From: Allodiplogaster sudhausi
Taxonomy: Eukaryota; Nematoda; Chromadorea; Rhabditida; Diplogasteridae
Assembly: GCA_945643635.1 (NCBI GenBank)
Contig: CALZFC010000030.1
Coordinates: forward strand, 2,225,001-2,289,000
Length of the DNA: 64,000 bases
Direction: 5' to 3'
Shown here one piece after another: positions 50,895 to 61,737 of the stretch. Position 1 is the first letter of the stretch. Every line of letters starts with the position of its first letter. The position numbers and the translations under genes are program-made. The notes beneath the pieces were generated by a model. The model did not search any database. It saw only the letters and a list, made by a program, of their open reading frames with translations, and was not told where the DNA came from.

Positions 50895-51130
50895 CTCCCT
50901 CCCCTCTCTCTCTTTCTCTCTCTCTCCCCTTCTTCCAGGTAGAGCATCCGACGGAAGAGGAGTTGCAGTCGTCCGGAGTGGCTCCCTCCCTTGGAGCCCG
51001 CCTCCTTCCCTCCACTCACAACCTGGAATGGACTGTCCGTGTGGAGAAGGGAACTGCTCTTCCTCTCTCTGTCAAATGGCAGATTGACCATCCTCACTCG
51101 GAGAAACTCACTTTTGACGAGAAGTTCTGA
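46180..51130 (+). CDS. DUF4139-family protein (nematode F37C4.5 type)
   Basis: Function unknown. The family has an N-terminal DUF4140-like segment and a C-terminal DUF4139 beta domain. Exons: 46180-46320, 47385-47618, 47972-48085, 48223-48329, 48533-48665, 48938-49125, 49258-49342, 49665-49751, 49960-50226, 50362-50514, 50939-51130 (TGA); 566 aa, every junction in phase. Seen: IEKVVVFSDRAEVRRVFSV near the start, a heptad-like helix in exons 2-4 (VDDAKAALAV; ADKEVEKASEKLNVAENEL), SYQTWNASWQPFYDVRVDT in exon 5, ANVQQSSGEDWEGGQLILST in exon 6, a proline run and glycines, then EWTVRVEKG near the end. No signal peptide or membrane segment, so it is probably cytosolic. The 85-nt exon 7 is supported only by phase and composition. 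Start context is GAATCATGG. Confidence 0.87.
46449..46714. mobile_element. hAT-type MITE in intron 1 of the DUF4139 gene
   Basis: 266 bp with inverted ends CAGTGCTGAACAAGGT and (complement of the right end) CACTGCTGAACAAGGT. It is flanked by a perfect 8-bp direct repeat TAAAGGAG at 46441-46448 and 46715-46722. An 8-bp target duplication and CA(G/C)TG termini are hallmarks of the hAT superfamily. It is too short to encode transposase. Confidence 0.85.
48371..48416. repeat. 46-bp perfect inverted copy of the MITE interior
   Basis: Exact reverse complement of 46652-46697, which lies inside the hAT-type MITE. This copy sits in intron 4 of the same gene, without MITE termini around it. Confidence 0.95.
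50522..50937. repeat. (CT)n-rich intron of about 420 bp
   Basis: Almost the whole last intron of the DUF4139 gene is CT with scattered G/A interruptions, ending directly in the acceptor TTCTTCCAG. A shorter CT run (48168-48222) does the same before exon 4, and another lies at 46880-47010 in intron 1. Confidence 0.95.
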
Positions 51131-51351
51131 GGGGCCAAGGACGAATTCTCAATTTTTGAAGTATACTGTAACTATTTTTAAGCTGGTCAATCCTGTATCT
51201 AGCTTTCTTCTTGGGACTTTTTCCCTGGTTTCCTAGTCGCTTTTTTCGCTAGCTGCCTAGAATAAGGCAATGTAGATTACCCAATAATTTTGATTGATGT
51301 ATCCAAATGTTGTAATTTACCTACGTGTATGTATGCGCTGATCTAGTTTTG

Positions 51352-51357
51352 AATAAA
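51352..51357 (+). terminator. Poly(A) signal AATAAA of the DUF4139 gene
   Basis: AATAAA in TTTTGAATAAATACC, 222 nt after the TGA. It is the first canonical hexamer downstream. Confidence 0.6.
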
Positions 51358-51399
51358 TACCGGTGTTATGGAGATCTGCATGGGTTCAAATCAGGATGA

Positions 51400-53280
51400 A
51401 AGATGAAATTTCAACTGAGGACGATCATGGTTATGACACTCTTCTCAAGTAGTATAGACGCAGTTTGGGGGGGGGGGGGTTGGGGGTACGAAGGCATAGA
51501 CACGTAACGATGATATCTGGAGCTCGTATTTATGCATACCAAAGGTTTAGCGGTCTCCCGCGCAGAGCGTCCATTATGGTTTATCGACAGCTACGATTAA
51601 ACATATACAATAATAAGGAGACTGACGACCGCCGGGGCCGGGTGACTGCAACTGCCCTAGGCTTCAACTAATATGGTTTTACTCTGACCATGCCGAGCCG
51701 TCTACTTGCTTCATCTTGCGCTGCCTTTGTTGTTTGGCGGCAATAAGCTTTCGCGGGATCGCCTATTAGCTTGAGTAACGCTTATATACATATCTGTGCC
51801 TAGTATATCTGTACAAAGAGGTGTAGCGGCTTCCCAGGGCGTTACATTAAGGTTTATCTGCACCAAGTATATACCATAATCACGACAATTATACGAGAGA
51901 AAGGGGAGGCGGGAACGATCGCCGGGCAGCGACCGGGAGAGAGCACTGCCCGGTCTTGAGGAGTTCCCTCAGGTCGCCCCGCCCTTTGGGTGCGGGGCTT
52001 CCTGAGGGGTCGTTCTCGGGGGTATGACATCCCCTGGCGGCGAAGATGGCCCATCTATGTACCTACTACCTATCTTAACTGGTAAGTTAAAGAAAATATA
52101 CACTTTCTACATACATACATATGTACCTTTTACTCCTGTCCTTTCTTCATTTTTTTTCGATCTCTGCCTCCAGCTGTTCAATGCGCCAGTGGAGCTCACA
52201 ATTTGTTTTTGCTTGTCATCGACACAACTTGCTGCCCCGTTCCATCTCTTCTTCGACACGACGGACTTGCTGATGTTTTAGTAGGAAGTTTGTGTGGACC
52301 ATCGTGTACTACTCTTTTATGCTGGACTTGGAGCGCTCTCGTACGAGTTGTTTGTGCTTCTTCCTTCCTAATTGCTTCTTCTTCGAGCCGGCCGATCTCT
52401 GATCGAGACAGCGTATATTCTCCTCCTCCTCGACCTCCTTCGTGGAGCCCATCTCGTGCGAACGCCGTGTTCGAGATGTCTGTTCACGCCGACCGAAGTC
52501 AAATCCCCCATGACCGAATCTTTTCACACAAAAATGGCACAAAGACAACGCGTGAGAGGAAATATCACAGACGAGACCCAGCCGAAATGACAGCAGTCAC
52601 TGTCCGTCCACGCAGACAACCGGCGGGCCTTCCTGAGGGGTCGTTCTCGGAGGCGCGACAGACGTCATCCGTTTGTAGGGCCTCCTTGGTCCTTTCGATG
52701 GTTCCTCGCAGTTGGATGTGGGCATGTAATGTACCACACGCCATTCACGCCGGCTTGCCTAAATTTGATTTCTTTTACTTGTGACGCTTCGGTGCGCTAT
52801 CATTAGCGCCGCCTCGAAATGTTGCAGGGGGTTGTCACTGGCTTCGATGTCCGTCTACCTCTGTGGATTCTTGCGTCTCGTGGTGGGCAGTTTCGTCGGA
52901 GCTGTGCCAGTTTTATATGAGATGACGGTTGAGTGCTTGTGCGAGGCCGTCGGTGTTCATTCGGTCGAAGCAGAAGACCATTTATTACGAGGCGGCGTTG
53001 TTCACATCCTGATGAGCAGCAATTTAAAATGTCAGATAATGGTTGTGATAAAGCGAGGAATACAGCGAGGAATGACACGTGAATGATGAGTGCGTCATAA
53101 CGGAGATTGGACAAGGCCGGCAGGTTAGTGCCGAGAGTGCAGTTGTGGTCGTGATCCACTCTTTTCTATGTGCTGCTAAAAGAGTCCTTTTAGATACGAC
53201 GAAGGTAAATACCGTAGCCGCAACAGTACAGCTGACGAGGCGGTTGGCCGCTATAGTGCATGACAGGATGGAAGTGTAAT
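51400..53280. other. GC-richer intergenic block with coding-like debris
   Basis: The 22-bp string starting CTTCCTGAGGGGTCGTTCTC recurs at about 51999 and 52631. The minus strand at 52548-52310 gives a CHFCVKRFG start and an Arg/Lys/Glu-rich continuation, and 53159-52803 another open segment; neither matches a family I know. Mixed frames and repeats suggest a decayed mobile element. A 34-bp segment at 53195-53228 (CGACGAAGGTAAATACCGTA...) recurs at 54788-54821 inside the LRR gene. Confidence 0.4.
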
Positions 53281-53284
53281 GGAT

Positions 53285-53287
53285 AGA

Positions 53288-53328
<41 letters not shown>

Positions 53329-53955
53329 TAGTGAGAGAAAACTAAAGAGAGACAGAGATAGCGAGTAGGAGATAGTGGGCGAGACGGCTTTAGAAAGAGA
53401 AACGCCGTCTATCAAGATGAAAAAAAACAGGTAATGGTTTGGCCAAAGTCCTAAATATTTGCAGATGCATTCGAAAACTATCCAGTTTATGTGTTCCGAA
53501 TGACAAACCGAATAATGAGAATACGCTTCCATCTTGGCGAAGTTTGATGAATCCCTATTTGATGTTGCTGGCTTTAACAAACTAGACATTCATGTGAAAC
53601 GGGACCACTTCCAATGTATGTCTCTGGTCAAACTTACTCGGACAAGAACATAAACGAGTTCTTGTAAATTCGCCGTAGAGGTTCTTTAATCAAAACATTG
53701 TTAGCTTACCCAAAGAAACATGTTCACTTGTCAAATAATTATGACATTAACACGCGTAAAGCGAAAGCATGCTAATGAGAAGTGGTGAAGTTCGATAGAG
53801 AAGTTGTGTAATGTTTATCTCGCTCATATATCTTGCCACTTTTAGCTTCCGACCCGAACAAAGCTCGAGAATTTATCAAAACCAGAGCTGATAGGACCCG
53901 TGATCGTTAAAAAGTTAACACGGAGAGATCATCACCAAACTGACATCGGATGAGG
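53285..53955. other. 3' flank of the LRR gene
   Basis: GA array at 53288-53340 with imperfect extension to 53400, then AT-rich sequence without recognisable genes. Confidence 0.5.
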
Positions 53956-56900
53956 TTAATCGGTCAATAGACAAGAAAAGAAATAGATCAGTAGACATTG
54001 AATGGCAATCAGAGACAGAGACATCATGGGAAGGAAGGAGAGAGAAGAGTGGCATTCATGAAGAGAGGGAAATAGAGAAGCGCACAGCTGTAGCCTCGTA
54101 GTGGATGGAGCACATTGGCCAAATGATGAAGAAGATGAATCTTCTGGAAGGGAGAGACAGCAGTCGCAGAGTTGCGTGAGATTAGAGAGAGACAACGAAG
54201 AGGAGAGAGAGCCGAGAGCGGGAAAGGATTCTCTCCCTTGCACAATCACACGCTCCACCACGCAACGACCCGCGCAAGCAGAGAGCAACGGGGACAGGCG
54301 ATGAAGCACCGAATCGCTCACGGTCAATTCGGAAATGATGGACTGGTCAAACGCAGTCGTGGACAAGAAGTCAATACGACTCCTTTCAATGTCAAAATTT
54401 GGCACACGAACACTCTTCACAGCCCCATCCTCTATCCTCAAGGTGCTGTCCACTACATGGATATTGGAAAGATTTGCGTTACAGAGTGATCCGTTTAGAA
54501 AGGAGACGGAAGAGTGAGAAATGTGAAGAGAGCGTAGAAGTGGAGGAGACGAAGAAGAGAGGAAGAAAGAAGAGATTCGAGTCGCGTGCAGAAACTGGAG
54601 GAGTGGCCAGGCCGACCAGTCGAGGGAGAGAGAAGGGCAGAGACTGATGTGGAGAGACGACGAGTTCAGCCCCGACTTTAGCACGACTTTTTCGTCTACG
54701 TCGAGGTCTGCAAGGTGATCTATATATTTATTGGCATCCGCAGAGGTTAATCGTTAGTCATTTTAAAGGGTAAATACCCTTTTAAAGATGCGACGACGGT
54801 AAATACCGTAGCCGCAATAGTAGTTTTCAATGGTATTTTTAGTGTGTGTAGTGTCCGCCTCGAGTTCTTCAATAGTATAGAGGAGAAAGAAACCAGCGCA
54901 GTCGCACTGCGTGAGAGTCCACCGACTGCGACAGCGCATTCCTCCTAACTCAAAGAAGCCACTCCCTGCACACGGCGGCGCTCCTGCTGCTACCGTATCC
55001 ACACACTCATTTCCAGTCAGGACCCACTCGCCGTTATCCTGAGGATTATGGGACAATTTGTTTGAAACAACATTGTTTTGGTACATAAATTGAAACAATA
55101 TTGTTTGAAACAACATTGTTTTTGGTGCAAAACTGATGAATAAAATAATATTGTTTGTATTTTTCAAAAATCTTGATTGAAACAACGTTGTTTTTTTGTG
55201 GAGACTTACCAAGGACTCAGTCAACAATCCACGCAACTCGCAGTCGCCAACGCAAGAGAAGCGAGAGTTAATGAGAGTGAGTGACCGGGCGGAAAGGCCA
55301 GAGAGTACGTCGACAGCTGGAGCGGCACGCTGCGCTAGGAGGCCATCCAGATGGAGAGAGTCGAACTGAGAGCGTGCGAAGAGGGCGTGGCCTCCGCCGC
55401 CCTCGATGAGCACGTCGCGGAGGGACACGTTCGTGGCAGTGCATCCACCAAGGGCATGGGGATGGGCCATGCCCACTCCACTCATCTCCACGCGCAGACT
55501 CTCCAGACGCGAGCCACGCAGCCATTCACTTCCCATCTCATCCACCTTAACGAGTAGCGATATGTATGTTACATCATGCATTCCAAATCACGGACGCCTG
55601 AATTACTTACCTGAGAGGAAGAGATAATAAACCGGCGAATGTGACATTCGTTGAATGCATCCTCCTCAATAATGCCGACTCGGCTGTCCTCTTTCACTCC
55701 GAAGTAGGATATCTTAACGGTTCTTCATGGATTGCACTAGTTTTGTATTTTAGAAAAGAAAGTAAAACAAAAGAAAATTCTCAATGTTGTCATATCTATG
55801 TACATACATATATTATTAATGATGTACGAATGCAAAAAAAAAATAATAATAATAATAAACATTGGATCGACGAAAGGCGAATCGTCTGATGCGTCCAAGC
55901 AGAGAGTGAGCGATTGAGAGATGGAGAGGACGACGAGAGAAGGCGTCTTCCTCTATCACGTCTACTGAAGAGTTCTCAAGCAAGAATGAGAGTGGCCGCT
56001 CTTCCTTGTCTTCTCTTTCTGCTTCGTCGCCTGTCGTCCCCTCACCACGAAGCACAGCCAAGCGACTGTCTGTCACCTTCGAATGGCTTCTTTATTATTC
56101 TCCATTTTATGTATGTACGTACAAACATAGATAAAACTACATAAAATATTGCTCATGTTTGGCTTCTTCTGGTTATTGTTGATATTATGGATTGGCTCCC
56201 AAGTGGAAAGCACCAAATTTAAAAAAAAACCGTCACTTGTGACGACGACCGGCATGAAACGCCCTCGATTCCGGCGCTAGCTTTGAACACCTTTTCTCTG
56301 TTCTTCTGGTTTTTTTTTCATTTTGATTTTATATCTAAATAGTACCTTAATATTTCGAAAGAGTAGTTGGCTTGGGCAGAGAGAGCGAATGGTTGAATTG
56401 AGGATAACGAGGGAAGCTTCCTTGAGACGGTCGCTTCTCTCCTTCCTGTCTCTGCTTCTTTCTTCTCTCTCCAAATCGTGCGCTCTCTCGTTCGCCAGAG
56501 AATAATTCCCGAGAAGCGAATGGCTTATCGTGAAGGTGTCCACCTCGGCGCCCTCGAGGATCGCCTCGTGGCTCTCTTCAATCATGACGTTATCTAGCAC
56601 AATCTCTGATATCGAAGATTGCGCGAATATTTCATGCTCCGCCTTCTTGATGCGCACTCGGTGCCGAACGAAGAGATGATCTGCTCGAAAGAGACCACCT
56701 GAGAAGAGATAGAGAGATAGAGAGAGAGAGAGAGTGGGAGAGATGTAGAAAGAGGAGAGAGACGGCGAGAGAAAGAGATTGGAGAGAGATCAGTACAGAG
56801 AGAGAGATAAGGTGAGAGAAATAGTATAGAGGGAGAGAAATCAGAGAAAGAGATTGGAGAGACAAATCAGAGAAAGAGAGTTTAGAGAGAAATCTAAATC

Positions 56901-57116
56901 AGAGAAAGAGAGTGGAGAGAGAAACCAGAGAAAGACAGGATGGGAATAGAAGAATAAGTCCCAAGAATATAGAGGTTACTGAATGCAAACGGTCGAAGAA
57001 TGTCAATGTGAACGTCGTGCAAGTAGAGATAGGCGACATTGGAGACATGCTCAAAGGCATAGCCATCCACGGAGCCGATCGCGCTCTGGTCAATCTAGGG
57101 TGACTCATCCAATTGG

Positions 57117-57154
<38 letters not shown>

Positions 57155-58219
57155 GTTTCTCTCTCTCTCTCATTCTCCTTTGCCCTCTCTCCTGGTAGAC
57201 ACTCACCCAAATGCTGTCCAGGCGAGCCAATCCAGTGAAGGAGTTGCGTCTCAGAGAGGGCAACGAACAATTTCGAATGTTAACAATCTTCGGTGCCTGA
57301 GAGGAAGAGGGAATTCTGTTAAGAGAGAGGGAGAGAGAGAGAGAGAGAGAGAGAAGAGTGAGAGAGAGAAGAGTGAGAGAGAGAGAGAAGAGTGATAGAG
57401 ATCGAGAGAGAAGAGAGGGCGAGAGTGGGACAGAGAGAGCAAGAGAAGGAGAGAGTAGGAGAGAGAGAGCGCGAGAGCTAGCTAAAGAATGCTCGAGAGA
57501 GAGAGAGAGAGCGAGAGTCTGAGAGAGAGAGAAAGAGAGAGAGCGAGAGAGAGAGAGAGAGACAGAGACTTGGAGGATGTGCTCGAAAGCGAATGACTCG
57601 ATGACGAGTTGCTGTATGCCAAGTAGTTCGAGCCGTTCGGAGAGAACGACTCCGGCGAGGAAGCCGCGAGAGAGCGTCACAGAGTGGCAAGAGTGCACGG
57701 TGAAGTGAGAGAGCGCGAGTGCCCCGAGAGACTCGATTCGGACACTAGACGGGCGGCGTTCGGAAGAGCATCTCAACGCGCATTTCATAAGAATAGAGAA
57801 TATGAACGGAATATTCATGTACTTATTATTTACATCAAAAGTACATATGTGACAACACTTTGAGAACATCTTTCGTGCAGCATGCCATAATAGATGAAAA
57901 TTAGACAGAATAATTAGGATGTTGTAATTTTAGAACAAAAAAAATTTATATTTATTATTTACATCAAAAGTACATACATATGTGAGAACACTTTGAGAAC
58001 ATCTTTCGTGCAAGAAAAAAACCATAGATGAAAATTAGACAGAATAATTAGGATGTTGTAATTTTGGAAAAATAAAATAAAATTTAAAATGAAAAAAACC
58101 CACGAGCAAATGACACTTCTGCTATCGCAGAGACAGTCGCGAGGGCAGCGAGAGAAGACGAAGGGCGACAAGGCAACCAGAAGAAGACAACACAGAAGAA
58201 CACCCCCGCCACCGGCCAT
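53956..58219 (-). CDS. Secreted or membrane-anchored leucine-rich-repeat protein
   Basis: Probably an extracellular adhesion or matrix protein. Exons: 58219-58104, 57771-57570, 57296-57207, 57094-56980, 56698-56346, 56076-55861, 55712-55611, 55545-55210, 55038-54807, 54707-53956 (TAA); 837 aa, phases consistent throughout. Residues 1-23 form a signal peptide (hydrophobic VLLCCLLLVALSPFVF), then an LRRNT-like cap CPRDCLCDSRSVIC. LRRs follow with spaced ..FxxL..L.I..S patterns (LELLGIQQLVIESFAFEHIL; VAYLYLHDVHIDILRPFAF; IEEDAF; RRFIISSSQ). A Cys cluster (GNECVDTV, RCRSRW, QCDC) resembles an LRRCT. A second Cys-containing region and a hydrophobic tail (MMSLSLIAIQCLLIYFFSCL) suggest a C-terminal membrane or GPI anchor. 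I took the ATG just before the signal peptide; an in-frame ATG lies at 58294. Four of nine acceptors are AAG or GAG. Confidence 0.85.
56701..56930. repeat. (GA)n microsatellite in LRR gene intron
   Basis: In gene sense a CT tract running into the acceptor at 56699. A similar array at 57318-57565 precedes the acceptor at 57297. A CT (sense GA) array lies at 57117-57180. Confidence 0.93.
57826..58076. repeat. Tandem duplication, two copies of about 125 bp
   Basis: The copies at about 57826-57950 and 57953-58076 share TTATTATTTACATCAAAAGT, ACACTTTGAGAACATCTTTC and AATTAGACAGAATAATTAGG. They differ mainly by small indels. The duplication lies in LRR gene intron 1. Confidence 0.92.
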
Positions 58220-60353
58220 CCTCTTCCAGCACTGGCTCCTGTGGCTCTTCACAAAACACTCTCTACCACTTCCTCCTCTCTCAAGCCCTTTCATCTCTGT
58301 CTCTCCTCATCTCTATTTCTCTCTCTCTATCTCTCTCCTTGACTGCCCTCTTCCCATCTCCACTGTCTCTCTTTATCTCTCAGTCTCTCGCATCTTGACT
58401 GCCCTTTGCCCATATTCTCGGTCTCTCCTAATCTCTCATTGTCTCTGTCCTGCTCATCACCACACTCTCCACCCTTTCCTGCTCTCTTACCCTTTCGTCT
58501 CTGTCTCTGTCTCTCTCTCTCTCTCCTTGACTGCCCTCTGCCCCTCTTCAGGCGTGGCAGTCCAAATTAGATGATCGCCGTCCCTTCAACAAGTTGTCCT
58601 GCCCTCCACTCCATTTTGCATGCTGCCAAATGTAGCGCGTCTTCCTCTCTCTTTTCTTTAATCTTCGGATGCGCCTCTCCATTGTAGTTTCCAATGAACA
58701 TGGAAGAGCCAAAGAAAAGAAAGAAAAGGAGAGAGCGAGTGAAATGAGAGAATGAGAGAATGAGAAAGGAGAAAATGAGAAGACGAGAGAATGAGAAAGA
58801 GAATGAACGGGAGAGAGTAAGTGGACGGAGAGAATGGGAGAATCAGAGAATATGTACGAGGATAGTTAAAGGACCAAGTCACAGAAATGGAAAGACAAAT
58901 GAGAGACTACGTCGTTCACTTTTTAGAAGAACTAATGGTAAGAGCAGAGATATTACTCTCCAGAAGTCAGCGCTTTTCAAGAAGATTGAGTGAGTCTCTC
59001 AATGTAAGCAGTTCATGCAATAATACATCTGCAGCAGATGAAGTACTGTAATGTTGTCCCTCTATGTCACACAATCTTATATCAATCAATCACACTTTGC
59101 ATTTAATCTAATGGTAACAATAAAAATATACTGGTGTTTCCTAGTGGAATCTGTTGGAACATGTATCCTTCTTCCTTTCTCTCTCTGATCTCTTTCCGCC
59201 TCCCATTCGGTCTCTCAGTCTCTGCCTTTCTGTCTCTCCATGTCTCTCTCTCACTCTCTCTCCGACTCTCACGTTCAGTCTCGAACATCGCTTCGCTGCA
59301 AAAAGACTGTCGTTTTCATTCCTTGGAAAATCGCTAATTTTCTTCCAAAATCCGTAATTAAAGGGTATTATTGAGGCGCTCATCTAGGGCCTGCCACTCG
59401 GTGACAATTACTACATACATACTTCGATATCCAAGGAGAGGAAAAATAACCGGTCAAATTTATCCGGCAAACCCTGTTTCAGCGAGTGAAGATAGCTCCG
59501 ACTAACTTCATGTTTTCGAGCTTGCAAAATTTTATGTGTGTTGCTTTACAATTAGAGAGAAAACATGACCTTCCACAAGTTCTTGAACACCTTTGCCATG
59601 CCAATTTGTATCATTGTCAAGAATGCTCTCAAGCTTTATTCATCGAGAAAATGACGAAAACAGCGGAACCAAGACATATGCGTGCTCAAAGTGTCGAATC
59701 AAAATTATACAAATGTAAAAAGATCATAGAAAATATAGAGCAGAAAATTTGTCATAAAATACTAGTAAATATGCCATGATTCTAATGCCAGAGATGACCT
59801 GCAGCTAAATCTTCCAAGCCAAAAAAGGCGAGAGAGAAAAAAACTTGCCATATCAAGCTTGCCAATTTTACAGGAGGTATCCGGGGAATAATTAACCTAA
59901 TATATTTTTTCAATGTAGAATAAGTACATCTTGGCGTAAAACTTACATCCAGAAAATTTGAGCAATTTGCTTCCATTCCACATTCTGAGCAATAGTAACG
60001 TGACAAATAGCGGGTACAGCTATTAGCTACGGTAGGGCAGAGCAGCCCTCCAAATTTCACATGTTCTCTCGCCCGAACGACAGGCAACTTTATTAACACG
60101 CGCGCATTCAAACTGCTTCTCTATCTCTACTGTAAAATGATTCGCCGGACACTTCCTTTAACGGCTAGCGGAAATGGTGGTAAAGGGCACATTTTAAACA
60201 GTCGTCTAAAAATCCTGTGGCAAATTTGGATGGCTGTAAAAATGGGAGATGATTTTTACGGTCGAAAAAATGGGGCTTCTCATATTAAAAAAAATATCTA
60301 TAAAATCTTCTCATATCGAAGACTATTAAAATTGAGAAAAAATTCCCGCCAAT
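58220..60353. other. Intergenic between LRR and Ran-like genes
   Basis: CT-rich at 58260-58540 and GA-rich at 58720-58830, then AT-rich. A plus-strand open segment at 59486-59779, preceded by CTGTTTCAG, encodes a Cys/His-containing peptide (HLCHANLYHCQECSQAL) with no recognised family. The minus-strand segment 60111-59782 also contains Cys pairs. Neither is supported as a gene. Confidence 0.45.
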
Positions 60354-60359
60354 TTTATT
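60354..60359 (-). terminator. AATAAA directly after the Ran-like stop codon
   Basis: On the minus strand the stop TGA (60362-60360) is followed at once by AATAAA. This supports the short C terminus as the real gene end and implies a very short 3' UTR. Confidence 0.55.
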
Positions 60360-61675
60360 TCAACCGGGTTCCGGAGTCGCCACGAACTCGAGATTACGAT
60401 CGTCGAGTAGCGTACGCGCCAGCGACAGGAAGGGCTTCATCAAGTTGTAGTTGCTCTTAGCAGAGATGTCGTAGTATTGCAAGATTTTCCCGCGATGAAA
60501 ATTGACGGCCTCGGCCTTCTTCACTTCTCGTCCGAAATCTTTGACATCCACCTCAAGGGACAAAAATGTGTGTTTTAACAAAAAATCAAAGTCGGCCTTG
60601 TATATAAAAAAACCTTTTTTTTCTATTCGAGATATAAAAGTGATAAATAATAAAAAAAAAGAATGCTCCACAAAAACGCCTTATCGTATGATTAATTATT
60701 TTTAAATTTAAATATATATAGTGGAAAAAAAACGGATGACATAAAATAAATATTAAATAATATACAATAAATATTAAATAAAATAAAATAAAATAAATAC
60801 CTTATTGCCGCAGAGAACAATCGGGATGTTCTCGCAGAAGCGGGTGAGTTCGCGATGCCAGAAGGGTACATCCAAGTAGGTGCTTCTCGTTGTCACGTCG
60901 AACATGATGACGGCACAGTGAGCTGCAAAGCACAAGACTCGTAGAAATAGAGGTATCTCGCGAGTCTCTTTCTCTCTCTTTCTCTCCCTCTCTCTCACTC
61001 TCCCTTTCTTTCTCTCTCTCTTTGTCTCTCGCTTTGTCTCTTTCTCTCTCTCTCTATTTCTCTTTCTCTGTCTCTCCCTCTCTTTATCTCTCTTCATCTC
61101 TCGCTTTCTCTCTCTCTCTCTCTTTCCCTCTCTTTCACTCTCTCAGTCTCTATCTCTCCCTCTCTCTCTCCTCTCTCCCTCCCTCTCTCTCTCTCTCGCT
61201 CTCTCTCTCTCTTTCTATCTCTCTCTCTCATGTCACAATAACCTTCGGTGTAGAGTGCGTCCTCTCGCAGGATGTCGCCAGGCGGGCGGAGGAAGCCAGC
61301 CGTGTCCGCGACATCGAAGCGAATCAACCCACGATTCGTGCGGAAGAGGAGAGGGTGAACCTCGACACCGAATGTCACTGCGCAATTATTATTTCTACTA
61401 TCTCTAATTTTATTTATATGCTAACGAAATGAGAAAGCAAATACAAACACATTACAAAACACACAATCAGCAGAATACAGAACGAAATGCAAATCCAGGT
61501 CACCTAATATCATTTAAAAATAATCACAAAAAAGAATGAATTCTCCTACTTACTACAGTACTTGTCCTCGAACTCGCCGGTGAGATGTCTCTTGACGAAA
61601 GCCGTCTTGCCAGTCCAACGATCACCAACGACAACGAGGTTGAATGTCGGAATCCCGTCTGCGGTTGCCTTGGCC
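60360..61675 (-). CDS. RAN-like: Divergent Ran-type small GTPase, 5' exon missing
   Basis: Ran drives nucleocytoplasmic transport and spindle assembly. Exons: 61675-61554, 61377-61243, 60922-60801, 60551-60360; phases agree, and the first exon (entering in phase 2) was not found. Identity to Ran is clear: [60 protein letters not shown] and NLEFVATP. Kept: GKT of the P-loop, the switch I Thr, NKVD, SAK. Altered: the P-loop is GDRWTGKT where Ran has GDGGTGKT. Switch II is [20 protein letters not shown], three residues longer and without the catalytic Gln after DTAG. The acidic C-terminal tail is absent; the protein ends PEPG. The 3' intron acceptor before the last exon is GAG. It is probably a paralog, not the essential Ran. 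Confidence 0.88.
60965..61230. repeat. (CT)n microsatellite in Ran-like intron
   Basis: Imperfect CT array filling the intron between 60923 and 61242; in gene sense it is GA. Confidence 0.95.
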
Positions 61676-61737
61676 CTGAATAAGCAAGCACAAGAGTTGA
61701 GAAACCACCCGAATAAAATGTGTGTTCTCGACACATG

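Noticed and set aside
59474..59482. CTGTTTCA, resembling the nematode 21U-RNA upstream motif
   Set aside because: Single occurrence, and it coincides with an acceptor-like CTGTTTCAG; no cluster.
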